The notes: a model not told the origin generated them from the sequence alone. DNA of 64,000 nucleotides from CAYJEQ01 sp964370185 (GCA_964370185.1 CAYJIJ010000003.1:4875-68874), one strand, 5' to 3'. Numbered from the stretch's first letter, positions 25,197-34,866 are shown. Translations and numbers: made by a program.

Positions 25197-25252
25197 TTTT
25201 GCGGTAATTTTGCTTTGAAAAGTGAAAATATTACACTTTTATTACCGCAAAA
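25197..25252. promoter_or_regulatory. nested hairpin upstream of proB
   Basis: TTTTGCGGTAAT (25197-25208) pairs with ATTACCGCAAAA (25241-25252), and inside it AAAAGTG (25218-25224) pairs with CACTTTT (25234-25240). It lies about 110 bases before proB in its sense direction, in the 400-base gap before the polysaccharide operon. It may be a proBA leader or a small palindromic repeat. Confidence 0.5.
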
Positions 25253-25371
25253 CGATAAAGGGAAAAAACTGCCACTATATTGCCCCACATTAGCCTTTGA
25301 TTTGCCATTTGAAAAAATAGTAGAATATAATAGGAAAAAGCCGAATTATTGCCATTAATAGGGAATTTTGA

Positions 25372-25401
25372 TTGACTAAGGAAGCGGTTTTGTGGTAGAA
25401 T
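25372..25401 (+). promoter_or_regulatory. likely promoter of the polysaccharide operon
   Basis: TTGACT (25372-25377), an 18-base spacer and TAGAAT (25396-25401), about 85 bases before the first gene. It is the only good candidate seen ahead of twelve tightly packed genes. Confidence 0.6.
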
Positions 25402-25488
25402 TAAGGGATTGAAAAGGTGGAAAAATCTTTTTGTTCCTCGGTGATTTTTTGAATAAATAAATCATCAAATAAAATGAATGAGGTTGTA

Positions 25489-26088
25489 ATGTATATAAAT
25501 TTTCTTAAACCAATAATAGATTTTGTATTAGCTGTTATTGGTATATTTTTGCTATCACCACTATTTTTAGTTTTGATAATAATGATAAAAATTGAATCAA
25601 AGGGTCCGATTTTTTTCACACAGAAAAGAGTTGGCAAAAATAAAAAACACTTTAAAATTCTTAAATTTCGCACAATGAAGATTGATACCCCAAAAGACTG
25701 TCCTACACATTTGCTTGAAAATCCAGAACAATATATAACAAGAGTGGGAAAATTTTTGCGCAAAACTTCGCTTGACGAATTGCCACAGTTTTTCAATCTT
25801 CTATTTTTTCAAATGAGTATAGTAGGGCCAAGGCCTGCGCTATGGAATCAGTTTGACTTAATAGATGAGCGTGATAAATATGGTGCGAATAATATCATGC
25901 CAGGGATTACTGGCTGGGCACAAGTCAACGGACGAGATGAGCTTGAAATCCCTTTAAAGGCTAAATTTGACGGTGAATATGTAGAGAAGATGAGTTTCTT
26001 TTTTGATGTAAAATGTCTTTTCCTCACGGTGTATAAAGTCTTAATTAGCGATGGAGTAAAAGAAGGCAAAGAGGTGGTGCACAAGTGA
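25489..26088 (+). CDS. undecaprenyl-phosphate sugar-1-phosphate transferase (short PglC/WcaJ type)
   Basis: Transfers the first sugar-1-phosphate to undecaprenyl phosphate on the inner membrane face, starting the repeat unit. 199 residues: one N-terminal membrane segment (residues 8-30), then the catalytic domain with KILKFRTMK, TSLDELPQFFNL and GPRPA, all hallmarks of the family, and PGITGWAQVNGRDE. It is the short, single-segment class. The ATG at 25489 is preferred for its TGAGG site. It heads the operon and overlaps the next gene by four bases. Confidence 0.92.
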   Translation: MYINFLKPIIDFVLAVIGIFLLSPLFLVLIIMIKIESKGPIFFTQKRVGKNKKHFKILKFRTMKIDTPKDCPTHLLENPEQYITRVGKFLRKTSLDELPQFFNLLFFQMSIVGPRPALWNQFDLIDERDKYGANNIMPGITGWAQVNGRDELEIPLKAKFDGEYVEKMSFFFDVKCLFLTVYKVLISDGVKEGKEVVHK

Positions 26089-26957
26089 AGCGTATTCTCA
26101 TAACAGGGAAAAATAGTTATATTGGAAATTCGTTTGAGGAGTATATGCAGAAATTTGATGGCTATCAGATAGATACTGTCGATATGATGAGCGACACTTG
26201 GCAGGAAAAGAATTTTTCAGAGTATGATGTGGTTTTTCATGTGGCAGGGATTGCTCATTCAGACAACGGTAAGATATCACTTGAAAAATCAGGGCAATAT
26301 TATAATGTAAACTGTGAATTAGCAGAAAAGACAGCCCGAAAGTGCAAATCAGAAAAAGTAGGACAGTTTATTTATATGAGCAGTATGATTATTTTTGGAG
26401 AGAGTTCTAAAATTGGAAAAGAAAAAATGATCACAAGCGATACACCCCCATCACCCATAAATGCATATGGAGATAGTAAATTACAAGCAGAGATTAGACT
26501 AAAAGAATTAGATGATGAAAATTTTAATATAGTTATTTTACGCCCACCAATGGTTTATGGGAAAGATAGTAAAGGCAACTATCCAATACTTTCTAAAATC
26601 GCAAACAAACTACCAATATTTCCGAATGTAAATAATAAGCGTAGTATGATTTATATAGAAAATCTTTGTGAATTTTTAAGACTTTTGATTTTAAATAACG
26701 AGAGTGGTGTTTTCATGCCACAAAATGAAGAGTATGTAAGCACAAGTAATATGGTGAAATGCATTGCAAAATGTAGTGGGAAAAATATAATTTTAACAAG
26801 AATATTTAATCCTGCACTGTATATCATCTCTCATTTTATGAGCGTTGCAAATAAAGCATTCGGAACACTAACATACGAAATGAGTCTTAGCGATTATAGG
26901 GAAAATTATAGGATATGTGATTTTGAAGAGAGTATAAGAAGAACTGAAAGGAATTAG
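26085..26957 (+). CDS. NAD-dependent epimerase/dehydratase family protein
   Basis: Short-chain extended Rossmann protein of 290 residues acting on a nucleotide sugar. It starts with RILITGKNSYIGNSF (a modified GxxGxxG), has YGDSKLQAE with the catalytic Tyr and Lys, and RPPMVYGKDSKGNYP for substrate binding. It resembles the epimerases or reductases often paired with PglC-type transferases, such as those forming QuiNAc or FucNAc precursors, so it may supply the sugar for the first transferase. GTG start, GTGA overlap. Confidence 0.88.
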   Translation: MKRILITGKNSYIGNSFEEYMQKFDGYQIDTVDMMSDTWQEKNFSEYDVVFHVAGIAHSDNGKISLEKSGQYYNVNCELAEKTARKCKSEKVGQFIYMSSMIIFGESSKIGKEKMITSDTPPSPINAYGDSKLQAEIRLKELDDENFNIVILRPPMVYGKDSKGNYPILSKIANKLPIFPNVNNKRSMIYIENLCEFLRLLILNNESGVFMPQNEEYVSTSNMVKCIAKCSGKNIILTRIFNPALYIISHFMSVANKAFGTLTYEMSLSDYRENYRICDFEESIRRTERN

Positions 26958-26968
26958 CATATAAAAAT

Positions 26969-28213
26969 ATGAAGAGCATTTGGATTTTTTGTCAGCATAC
27001 CTCGCCACCCGAGCATGGACATTTTAATAGACATTTTAATTTTTCGGTCAACTTAAAGAAAAAAGGCTATGAGCCTACTATTTTTGCAGGAAGTGTGCCC
27101 CATAATACGGATACACAACTAATAAAAGGTAAAGAAAAGTTTATGATATATGATAAGCATGGTTTTGATTATGTTTACATAAAAACTTGTCTTTATAATA
27201 AAAGTGGTAAAAAAAGGCTTATCGCAATGCTCGAGTATTATTTTGGATTATTTACCACATATAAAAAATATCTCAAGCCGGGAAATGCTAAACCAGATGT
27301 GATAATTGGTTCAAGTGTACATCCACTCGCCTGTGTGGCAGGGATACTAATTGCAAAAAAATTAGGTGTACCATGCATATCAGAAATTAAAGATCTATGG
27401 CCTGAGAGCATAGTTGCCTATTCAAGCCGTTTTACCAAAAAACATCCACTTATTAAGCTTTTGTATATGCTCGAAAAGTGGATTTATAAAAAATCGGACG
27501 CTCTTATCTTCACTATGCAGGGCGGAGCGGATTATATAAAAGACATGGGCTGGGATAAAGCTATTGACCTATCAAAAGTTCACCATATAAACAACGGTGT
27601 GGACTTAGAAGCTTTTGACTACAATAGAGATAATTTTATAACAGACGACACCGACCTTGAAAATGACGATATATTTAAAGTTGTTTACACAGGTTCAATA
27701 AGACGAGTGAATAATCTTGGTATATTACTCGATGCGGCAAAGCTTATAACAGAGCCTAAAATAAAATTACTCATTTGGGGTGGTGGCGATGAGCTTGAAG
27801 CATTAAAGCAGAGGGTTTTGGAGGAAAATATCACGAATGTGCTTTTTAATGGTAGTGTGGATAAAAAATATGTGCCCTATATTTTAAGTAGGGCTGATGT
27901 GAATTTGTCCCATTATTCCTATTCTGAAATAAATCGATATGGCACAAGTAGAAATAAAATGTTTGAGTACTTAGCTTCTAATAAACCAGTAATTTCCACC
28001 GAGTGGGATAATTATGAGCTTATTAAAAAGTATTTTTGTGGAGTTTCAATGCAATGTGATAGTATGGAAGAAATTGCTTCACTTATAAATCAAATGTATA
28101 ATATCGATGATGCCACAAAAAAAATCATGGCAACTAACGCCCGAGAAGCCGCCAAACAATACGATTTTAAAGTCCTTACAAGAAAACTGATAGATATAGT
28201 AGAAAAATTATAA
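26969..28213 (+). CDS. glycosyltransferase family 4 (WbuB-like)
   Basis: GT-B fold, retaining-type glycosyltransferase of 414 residues, cytoplasmic or membrane-associated. The N-terminal half has PPEHGHFNRHF and SSVHPLACVAG; the C-terminal half has VYTGSIRRVNNLG, LLIWGGGDE and GTSRNKMFEYLASNKPVIST, where the Glu of the EX7E region binds the donor. The WbuB type commonly adds a FucNAc-like second sugar. It lies third in the operon. Confidence 0.9.
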   Translation: MKSIWIFCQHTSPPEHGHFNRHFNFSVNLKKKGYEPTIFAGSVPHNTDTQLIKGKEKFMIYDKHGFDYVYIKTCLYNKSGKKRLIAMLEYYFGLFTTYKKYLKPGNAKPDVIIGSSVHPLACVAGILIAKKLGVPCISEIKDLWPESIVAYSSRFTKKHPLIKLLYMLEKWIYKKSDALIFTMQGGADYIKDMGWDKAIDLSKVHHINNGVDLEAFDYNRDNFITDDTDLENDDIFKVVYTGSIRRVNNLGILLDAAKLITEPKIKLLIWGGGDELEALKQRVLEENITNVLFNGSVDKKYVPYILSRADVNLSHYSYSEINRYGTSRNKMFEYLASNKPVISTEWDNYELIKKYFCGVSMQCDSMEEIASLINQMYNIDDATKKIMATNAREAAKQYDFKVLTRKLIDIVEKL

Positions 28214-28234
28214 TATAGAGGAGCAAAAAACAAG

Positions 28235-29401
28235 ATGAACATTACAGTAGTGGGAGCAGGTTATGTAGGACTATCAAACGCAGTTCTACTCTCCACTAAA
28301 TATAAAGTAAAAGTAATTGATATAGTTGCTGAAAAAGTTGCTATGCTAAATAATCACCGCTCTCCCATAGAAGATGAATATATAAAAGATTACCTTGCAA
28401 ACAAAGAGCTCGACTTAACCGCTACAACCGATAAAATTTTTGCATATAAAGATGCAGAATTTATAATAATCTGCACACCAACCGACTACGACGAAAACAC
28501 AGAGCTACTCGATACCTCAAGCATTGATGCCACAATAAAAGATGTTTTAGAGATTAACAAAAAGGCTACCATCGTAATTCGCTCAACTATTCCAATTGGT
28601 TATGTGGATATGGCGAGAGAACGCTTTGAAAAAGAAAATATCTTTTTTGCACCCGAATTTTTAAGAGAAGGTAAGGCACTCGAAGATAATCTTTACCCCT
28701 CGAGAATAGTTGTTGGTAGCCATAGTGCCGAGGCTGAAAAATTTGCTAAATTGCTTTCAAGCTGTGCATTGTCAGAGGATGTGCCAATGGTGTTTACCGA
28801 CACAGTTGAAGCTGAGTCAATAAAACTCTTCGCAAACACATATCTTGCTATGAGGGTATCTTTCTTTAATGAGCTCGATACATATGCAGAGCTGAAAGGT
28901 CTAAATGCCAAGCAAATTGTAGACGGTGTTTGTCTCGACCCAAGAATAGGGCATAGATACAATAATCCTTCCTTTGGGTATGGTGGATACTGTTTGCCCA
29001 AAGACTCAAAACAGCTTAAATCTAATTTTAAGGGAATACCAAATGATGTTATTTCGGCGGTTGTGAATGCAAATAATACAAGAAAAGAGCATATTGCACA
29101 GCAGATAATAAAAAGAAATCCTAAAAAAGTGGGCATATATAGACTTATAGCCAAGACGGAAACGGATAATTTTAGACAATCGGCTATTTTAGATATTATC
29201 GAAAAGCTCAAAAACAGCAAAATCCCTCTCATGATTTATGAGCCTACTTTGAAAGTCGAAACATTTATGGGTGTGGATTTAATTAGGAGTTTAGAGGAAT
29301 TTAAGTCTGCTTGCGAAGTGATAGTTGCAAATAGATTTGCTGAAGAACTCAGAGATGTAGAGGAAAAAGTGTACACCAAAGATTTATATTTTAGAGATTA
29401 G
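28235..29401 (+). CDS. UDP-glucose/UDP-HexNAc 6-dehydrogenase family
   Basis: Oxidises C6 of a UDP-sugar to a uronic acid using two NAD. Its 388 residues match E. coli-type Ugd rather than the longer WbpA. GAGYVGLS (7-14) binds NAD; K197 and the catalytic C253 in GYGGYCLPKDSKQ are present. Context with WbpB, WbpE and WbpD homologues argues for a uronic acid that is then aminated at C3. Whether the true substrate is UDP-glucose or UDP-GlcNAc cannot be settled from sequence. Confidence 0.92.
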   Translation: MNITVVGAGYVGLSNAVLLSTKYKVKVIDIVAEKVAMLNNHRSPIEDEYIKDYLANKELDLTATTDKIFAYKDAEFIIICTPTDYDENTELLDTSSIDATIKDVLEINKKATIVIRSTIPIGYVDMARERFEKENIFFAPEFLREGKALEDNLYPSRIVVGSHSAEAEKFAKLLSSCALSEDVPMVFTDTVEAESIKLFANTYLAMRVSFFNELDTYAELKGLNAKQIVDGVCLDPRIGHRYNNPSFGYGGYCLPKDSKQLKSNFKGIPNDVISAVVNANNTRKEHIAQQIIKRNPKKVGIYRLIAKTETDNFRQSAILDIIEKLKNSKIPLMIYEPTLKVETFMGVDLIRSLEEFKSACEVIVANRFAEELRDVEEKVYTKDLYFRD

Positions 29402-29411
29402 AGGGGAAAGT

Positions 29412-30536
29412 ATGCAGTTTATAGATTTAAAATCCCAGTACAGGGCACTGAAAGACGAAATAGACAGCTCCATACACGCAGTACTCGACCATGGTCAGTA
29501 CATCATGGGCAAAGAAGTAGCAGAATTTGAAGAAATGCTCAGTGACTACACGGGGGCAAAACACGCAATCACCTGTGCAAACGGCACCGATGCACTGCAA
29601 ATGGTCTTCATGGCTTGTGGAATAGGCAGTGGGGATGCAGTATTCTGCCCGAATGTAACATTTATCGCGAGTGTGGAGCCTGCTTGTATGCTCGGGGCTA
29701 CACCCGTCTTCTGTGACATAGAAGAAGATAGCTATAATATCTGTCCTAAATCCCTTGTGCGACAGATTGAAAATGTAAAAAGAAAAGGCGTGCACAAACC
29801 TAAAGCAGTTGTAGCGGTGGATTTTTTAGGAAATCCATGTGATTTTGACGAGTTAAGGGCGGTTTGTGATAGATATAATTTACTGCTAATCGAAGATGCG
29901 GCACAGAGCTTTGGTGCGTCATATAAGGGTAAGAAATGCTGCTCTTTCGGTGATATTGCCACCACCTCATTCTTCCCTGCAAAGCCACTCGGTTGCTATG
30001 GGGACGGCGGTGCGGTCTTTACCGATAACGACGAAATCGCCGAGGTTATAAAATCAATTAGAGTACATGGCAAAGGTGCATCAAAATACGACAATGTCAG
30101 AGTCGGCACAAATTCAAGGCTTGACACTATACAGGCGGCGATTTTAAAGGTTAAGCTAAAGGCACTGAAAGAATACGAAATAAACAACAGGCAGGAAATA
30201 GCCGAGTATTACGACAATGCGTTTAAAGGAAAATTCACTACCCCATTTGTGGGAGAAGAAAATATTTCCGCCTATGCGCAATATGCGCTTTTAGCAAAGG
30301 ATAAAGAGCAAAGGGATAAAATTATCACAGCTTTAAATAAGGCGAATATCCCAAACATGGTATACTACCCAACACCACAGCATCTGCTTAAAGTGTTTGA
30401 GGGAAACATGTATTTAGAGGAAGATTTTAAAAATTCAGTATCATATTGCGAGAGGACATTTAGCTTGCCATTTCATCCATATCTGAGTGATGCCGAGCAG
30501 GATGAAATTATAAAGGCTGTTTTGGAGGCTGTATAA
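29412..30536 (+). CDS. DegT/DnrJ/EryC1/StrS sugar aminotransferase (WbpE-like)
   Basis: PLP enzyme that aminates a keto-nucleotide sugar. 374 residues with D162 (EDAAQSFGA) and the PLP Lys K191 in FFPAKPLGCYGDGG. Next to a WbpD-like acetyltransferase and a WbpB-like oxidoreductase, the likely reaction is amination at C3 of a UDP-3-keto-hexosaminuronic acid. The start has GAGGGG upstream, 11 bases after the dehydrogenase; the stop shares a base with the next start. Confidence 0.92.
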   Translation: MQFIDLKSQYRALKDEIDSSIHAVLDHGQYIMGKEVAEFEEMLSDYTGAKHAITCANGTDALQMVFMACGIGSGDAVFCPNVTFIASVEPACMLGATPVFCDIEEDSYNICPKSLVRQIENVKRKGVHKPKAVVAVDFLGNPCDFDELRAVCDRYNLLLIEDAAQSFGASYKGKKCCSFGDIATTSFFPAKPLGCYGDGGAVFTDNDEIAEVIKSIRVHGKGASKYDNVRVGTNSRLDTIQAAILKVKLKALKEYEINNRQEIAEYYDNAFKGKFTTPFVGEENISAYAQYALLAKDKEQRDKIITALNKANIPNMVYYPTPQHLLKVFEGNMYLEEDFKNSVSYCERTFSLPFHPYLSDAEQDEIIKAVLEAV

Positions 30537-31102
30537 TGGATTATTTTGTGCATGAGAGCAGTTATATTGACGAGGGCTGTGAAATAGGAAGCGGTACGAA
30601 GATATGGCATTTCAGCCATATCATGAAGGACTGCAAAATAGGGAAAAACTGCAATATCGGGCAGAATGTAGTCATTTCTCCGACTGTGGTAATAGGTAAT
30701 GGAGTTAAAATTCAAAACAATGTATCGCTATATGGTGGGGTTGTTTTGGAAGAGGGAGTATTTTTAGGCCCTTCCTGTGTCTTTACAAATGTGATAAACC
30801 CGAGGGCATTCATCGAAAGAAAAGATGAATTTAGGGACACTCTTATAAAAGAGGGTGCGTCAGTTGGGGCTAATGCCACCATTGTGTGTGGTCATACAAT
30901 AGGAAAATATGCACTTATTGGTGCTGGTGCAGTAATTACAAAAGATGTGCCCGATTACGCACTCATGGTGGGAAATCCTGCAAGGGTTAAAGGGTATGTC
31001 TGCAAATGTGGGAACAAGATAGAGTTTATTGACAATACCGCAAAATGCGGTGTATGTGGGGATGAATATATTAAAAAAGATGGCGTTGTAGAGGTAAGAT
31101 AG
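30536..31102 (+). CDS. hexapeptide N-acetyltransferase (WbpD-like) with zinc-ribbon tail
   Basis: Left-handed beta-helix acyltransferase of 188 residues. The repeats run from about residue 10 to 150, including SGTKIWHFSHI, NIGQNV, GPSCVFTNVINPR and GANATIVCG, all close to WbpD/WlbB. The C-terminus has CKCG then CGVCG (about residues 160-180), a possible zinc ribbon. It should acetylate the 3-amino group produced by the aminotransferase. Confidence 0.92.
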   Translation: MDYFVHESSYIDEGCEIGSGTKIWHFSHIMKDCKIGKNCNIGQNVVISPTVVIGNGVKIQNNVSLYGGVVLEEGVFLGPSCVFTNVINPRAFIERKDEFRDTLIKEGASVGANATIVCGHTIGKYALIGAGAVITKDVPDYALMVGNPARVKGYVCKCGNKIEFIDNTAKCGVCGDEYIKKDGVVEVR

Positions 31103-31122
31103 CTACAATGGGGAGAGTATAT

Positions 31123-32235
31123 ATGATTAAAGTGTGCCATATGACATCTGTGCATAAAAGCCAAGATGTTCGTATATTAAAAAAGCAGTGCACTAGCCTT
31201 GCGAAAGCTGGGTACGAGGTGTATTTAGTTGCTAAAGGTGAGAGCTATACCGAAAATGGTGTAAATGTAGTTGGTGTTGGCGAAGTAGGCGGTGGCAGAC
31301 TTGCAAGAATGACGAAGCAGGCTAAATCAGTATATGAAAAAGCGATAGAGCTGGATTGTGACATATATCAGATACATGATCCAGAGCTTTTGCCATATGT
31401 GCATAAACTTAAAAATAAAGGCAAAAAAGTTATATTCGACAGTCATGAAGATTATGTAGCACAAATAAAGCATAAGCACTACATACCAAAAATATTAAGG
31501 AATTCAGTGGCAAATTTATTTGGAGTATGTCAAAATAGCGTATTAAAGCGAATTGATGCAGTTATTTTCCCTTGTCTGATTAATGGAAAAGATATTTTTG
31601 AAGATAAATGCAAAAAATCTATTATACTCGGAAATCAGCCCCTTATAGAAGAGCTTTATGATAATTATGATGGAAATAACCAAAAGATAGCAAATACAGT
31701 TTGCTATGTAGGGGGACTAACATATACAAGAGGCATAAAACATTTGATATTAGCGTCTGCAAAAGCAAATGCTAAGACAATTTTAGGTGGTAACTTTATG
31801 CCAAAAGCATTTGAAGATGAAATGGTGAAAATGCCTGAGTTTAAATCAGTTGATTTTAGAGGCTTTTGTGACCGAAAAGAAGTGCTAAATGTATATAAGC
31901 AGTCCATGATAGGCATGTCAACACTTTTAACAGTAGGACAACAGAATATTTTAGACAATTTTGTAACCAAAATCTACGAATATATGTCAATGGGTCTACC
32001 CGTAATAATGTCGGATTACCCATATGCAAGAAAAATAAACGAAAAATACAATTTTGCAATACTCGTAAACCCCGAAGACACCGACGAAATTGCAAATGCA
32101 ATTACATATCTCCTAAACAACCCGGAAATAGCAAAAGAAATGGGACAAAACGGCAGAAGGGCAGTGCTTGAGGAATTCAACTGGGGCATAGAGGAGAAGA
32201 AACTTTTAAAACTTTACGAGGAGCTAAGCAGATGA
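31123..32235 (+). CDS. glycosyltransferase family 4
   Basis: GT-B glycosyltransferase of 370 residues. N-terminal TSVHKSQDVRILKKQC and IYQIHDPELLPY are typical of a subgroup found in capsule and O-antigen clusters. The C-terminal donor site includes NFVTKIYEYMSMGLPVIMSDYP and NPEDTDEIANAI. The ATG at 31123 has GGGGAG nine bases upstream. It overlaps the oxidoreductase gene by four bases (ATGA). Confidence 0.9.
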   Translation: MIKVCHMTSVHKSQDVRILKKQCTSLAKAGYEVYLVAKGESYTENGVNVVGVGEVGGGRLARMTKQAKSVYEKAIELDCDIYQIHDPELLPYVHKLKNKGKKVIFDSHEDYVAQIKHKHYIPKILRNSVANLFGVCQNSVLKRIDAVIFPCLINGKDIFEDKCKKSIILGNQPLIEELYDNYDGNNQKIANTVCYVGGLTYTRGIKHLILASAKANAKTILGGNFMPKAFEDEMVKMPEFKSVDFRGFCDRKEVLNVYKQSMIGMSTLLTVGQQNILDNFVTKIYEYMSMGLPVIMSDYPYARKINEKYNFAILVNPEDTDEIANAITYLLNNPEIAKEMGQNGRRAVLEEFNWGIEEKKLLKLYEELSR

Positions 32236-33296
32236 ACTACGCATTAATCGGCTGTGGACGAATTTCCACAAACCATATAAGGGCATGCATAGAAAATGGC
32301 ATAAATATTACCGCACTTTGCGATGTAAAGCTTGAAAACATTGACACCCTACTTGCAAAACATTCGCTCTTAAATGACACTAATATAAAAAGATACACCG
32401 ACTACAAAGAAATGATAAAAAATGAAGCTATCGACTTTGTCTCGATAGCTACTGAAAGTGGAAGCCATGCGGAGATTGCACTTTTTTGCATAGAAAATGG
32501 CGTGCATGTGATTATCGAAAAGCCGATGGCAATGAGCATAGAAGACTGCGATAAAATAATAAAGCTTGCAGATGAAAAGAATGTGAAAGTGTCCGCCTGC
32601 CATCAAAACAGATTTAATAAATCGGTGCAAAAGCTAAAACAAGCGGTGGATGAGGGCAAATTCGGCAGAATATCCCACGCTACTGTGCATGTTCGCTGGA
32701 ATAGAAACAAGGACTACTACACCCAAGCACCTTGGCGTGGTACATGGGCAGAGGATGGCGGCGCACTTATGAATCAATGCATACATGGAATTGATTTAAT
32801 CCGCTGGATTATGGGTGATGAAATTGAGGAGATATATGGCGTTACAAGGCAGGTGCTCCACGACTATTTAGAATGTGAAGATGTGGGGCTTGCAATTGTT
32901 AAATTTAAAAATGGCAGTATCGCAAGCATTGAGGGCACTACAAATGTATATCCGAAAAACCTTGAAGAAACCGTTTATATTTTCGGCGAAAATGGCACCG
33001 CAAAGCTCGGAGGTAAATCTGCAAACAATATAGACATATGGGAATTTGCAGGTAGCAGTGAAAATTTTACAGGCTTTGAGGAAGAAACAGAAAATGTATA
33101 TGGGAATGGACATGTATCGGTTTGGGCTGATTTTGTACAGGCGATAGAAGATGATAGAGCTCCATATATAGATGCTTATGCAGGCAAGAGAGCGGTGGAG
33201 AATGTGCTTGCTATTTATAAGTCCTCTAAAGAGGGTGTGGCTGTGAAGCTTCCACTTTTGGATGTTAAGAGTACTGATTTTGAAGGGATGTTTTGA
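32232..33296 (+). CDS. Gfo/Idh/MocA oxidoreductase (WbpB/WlbA-like)
   Basis: NAD-dependent sugar dehydrogenase of 354 residues. N-terminal Rossmann GCGRISTNH; EKPMAMS near residue 97 with the catalytic Lys; then WNRNKDYYTQAPWRGTW and GGALMNQCIHGIDL, which closely resemble WlbA and WbpB. Those enzymes oxidise C3 of UDP-GlcNAc-uronic acid before transamination. With the WbpE- and WbpD-like neighbours this supports a 2,3-diacetamido uronic acid pathway. Confidence 0.92.
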   Translation: MNYALIGCGRISTNHIRACIENGINITALCDVKLENIDTLLAKHSLLNDTNIKRYTDYKEMIKNEAIDFVSIATESGSHAEIALFCIENGVHVIIEKPMAMSIEDCDKIIKLADEKNVKVSACHQNRFNKSVQKLKQAVDEGKFGRISHATVHVRWNRNKDYYTQAPWRGTWAEDGGALMNQCIHGIDLIRWIMGDEIEEIYGVTRQVLHDYLECEDVGLAIVKFKNGSIASIEGTTNVYPKNLEETVYIFGENGTAKLGGKSANNIDIWEFAGSSENFTGFEEETENVYGNGHVSVWADFVQAIEDDRAPYIDAYAGKRAVENVLAIYKSSKEGVAVKLPLLDVKSTDFEGMF

Positions 33297-34846
33297 TGTT
33301 TATAACTGAAATAAAATATAAAGAAATTGAAACGGAAAAATATAGGCTTTATTATAATGATTTTGTCATTTATCGTGAACTAACTGCCGGCGAAGAAAGT
33401 GTTAGAAGGTTTGCAATAGATTTTGAGACAAACTCTCATAATTTTGATTTGTTTTTAGGTAGCTTTCGCATAATCATGCATTGCAAAAATAGCGATGAAT
33501 ATATATTTTTCGCTGATAATCAAAATAGCCAGTTGTTTTTTTATGACAAATTAAAAGGGATATTCAGTGACAGCTTGATTAAAGTCAATAATCTGGAGCC
33601 TAATTTAAAATCCATTGCACAATTTTTAAATTTTGGTTATATTTATTCTTACGAAACAATTTGCGAAAATGTCTATTCTACAAATCCAAATTGCTTTTAT
33701 ACACTATCGTCTAATGGGATACATGAACATAGTAAAAATCTTACCCCATTAGGTACTACTGTTAAATACAATTCTATTGAAGAAATTGCAAATGTTATAC
33801 TTAATAGCACTAAACATCTAAAAAAAATAAATATTATCACAGGTGGCGTTGATAGCCGAATGATACTTGCCAATATTTATAAATTAGGCGGATGTGAAAA
33901 TCTTGTAATTTCTGGTGATGAAAATCATGTGGATGTAAAAATTGCAAAAGAAATATCTAAAACACTTGGCAATTTACCATTGATAATTACACCTGATGAA
34001 GCTAACGATGAACTATTCATTGCTAACATCTTTCATGAATCCGATGGACAAGTAGGGATTTCTGCTGTCAATAGATTACTAAATAAAGCTAAAATTTTAA
34101 ATAGTAAGGGCTTTGATTTAGAATTTGGTGGTGTAGCAGGTGAGATTTATAAAAATAGCTTTATAAATCAACAGTTTCCAAACTACAAAAAATCATTAGA
34201 TTTAGAGCAGTTATATAATATTAAAATATTTCCGTATAAATCCCTCAGCAATATTTTTTCCGATAGCATTAATAGCCAATTTGCAACTGCCAAAAAGGAT
34301 GTAATATCAACATTTAGTGAATTGCATGGTGAAGAAATTAACACAGGAAATTACTTTGACATAGCCTATTTTATAATGCAAAAGAGAATAATGTCTTTAT
34401 CTAATTCACTTTCTAAATACATAAAAACATCATCAATTTTAATGGAGAGAGATATTGTGTCGCTGATGTATGGGAAAAATCCATATAAATTAGAAATGGC
34501 AAGATTTCAAAGAAATGAAATATCAAAACAATTGCCGATAATTGCAAAGGTAAAAACTGATAGAAATACAACAGCTTCAAACAATTCACTTTACATATTT
34601 TCGGAATTAATAAAGAATTATGTTTTTATGTGCAAATTGTTTGTGCAGAGGAAATTTTTTAAAACTGTGGTTACCGCAAGAAAAGATGCTACTTTTGATA
34701 GTATGAAAAATTCCCAAGAGGTAAAAAATGCAATTTTAACCTGCAAAAGAATTGATATTTTAAATAAAAATACAGAAATAGATGACATTCCCGACACACA
34801 AATAGATCGTATACTGACTTTGGGGATGTTTTTTGATAAAAATTAG
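33296..34846 (+). CDS. asparagine-synthase-like protein without N-terminal Cys
   Basis: 516 residues. The C-terminal half has the PP-loop ATP-pyrophosphatase motif TGGVDSRM (182-189) and a conserved ISGDENHVDVKIAK stretch, as in asparagine synthetase. The N-terminal half resembles the glutaminase domain but starts MFITEIK, lacking Cys2, so glutamine hydrolysis is unlikely and ammonia may be used directly. In polysaccharide loci such proteins amidate uronic acid carboxyls (WbpS-like). The TGATG overlap with the oxidoreductase supports co-translation. Function is inferred from context. Confidence 0.8.
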   Translation: MFITEIKYKEIETEKYRLYYNDFVIYRELTAGEESVRRFAIDFETNSHNFDLFLGSFRIIMHCKNSDEYIFFADNQNSQLFFYDKLKGIFSDSLIKVNNLEPNLKSIAQFLNFGYIYSYETICENVYSTNPNCFYTLSSNGIHEHSKNLTPLGTTVKYNSIEEIANVILNSTKHLKKINIITGGVDSRMILANIYKLGGCENLVISGDENHVDVKIAKEISKTLGNLPLIITPDEANDELFIANIFHESDGQVGISAVNRLLNKAKILNSKGFDLEFGGVAGEIYKNSFINQQFPNYKKSLDLEQLYNIKIFPYKSLSNIFSDSINSQFATAKKDVISTFSELHGEEINTGNYFDIAYFIMQKRIMSLSNSLSKYIKTSSILMERDIVSLMYGKNPYKLEMARFQRNEISKQLPIIAKVKTDRNTTASNNSLYIFSELIKNYVFMCKLFVQRKFFKTVVTARKDATFDSMKNSQEVKNAILTCKRIDILNKNTEIDDIPDTQIDRILTLGMFFDKN

Positions 34847-34866
34847 ATCATTAAATCAGGAGAAAA

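Noticed and set aside
25087..25488. T-box leader for proBA
   Set aside because: No T-box consensus or antiterminator sequence is visible on the minus strand.
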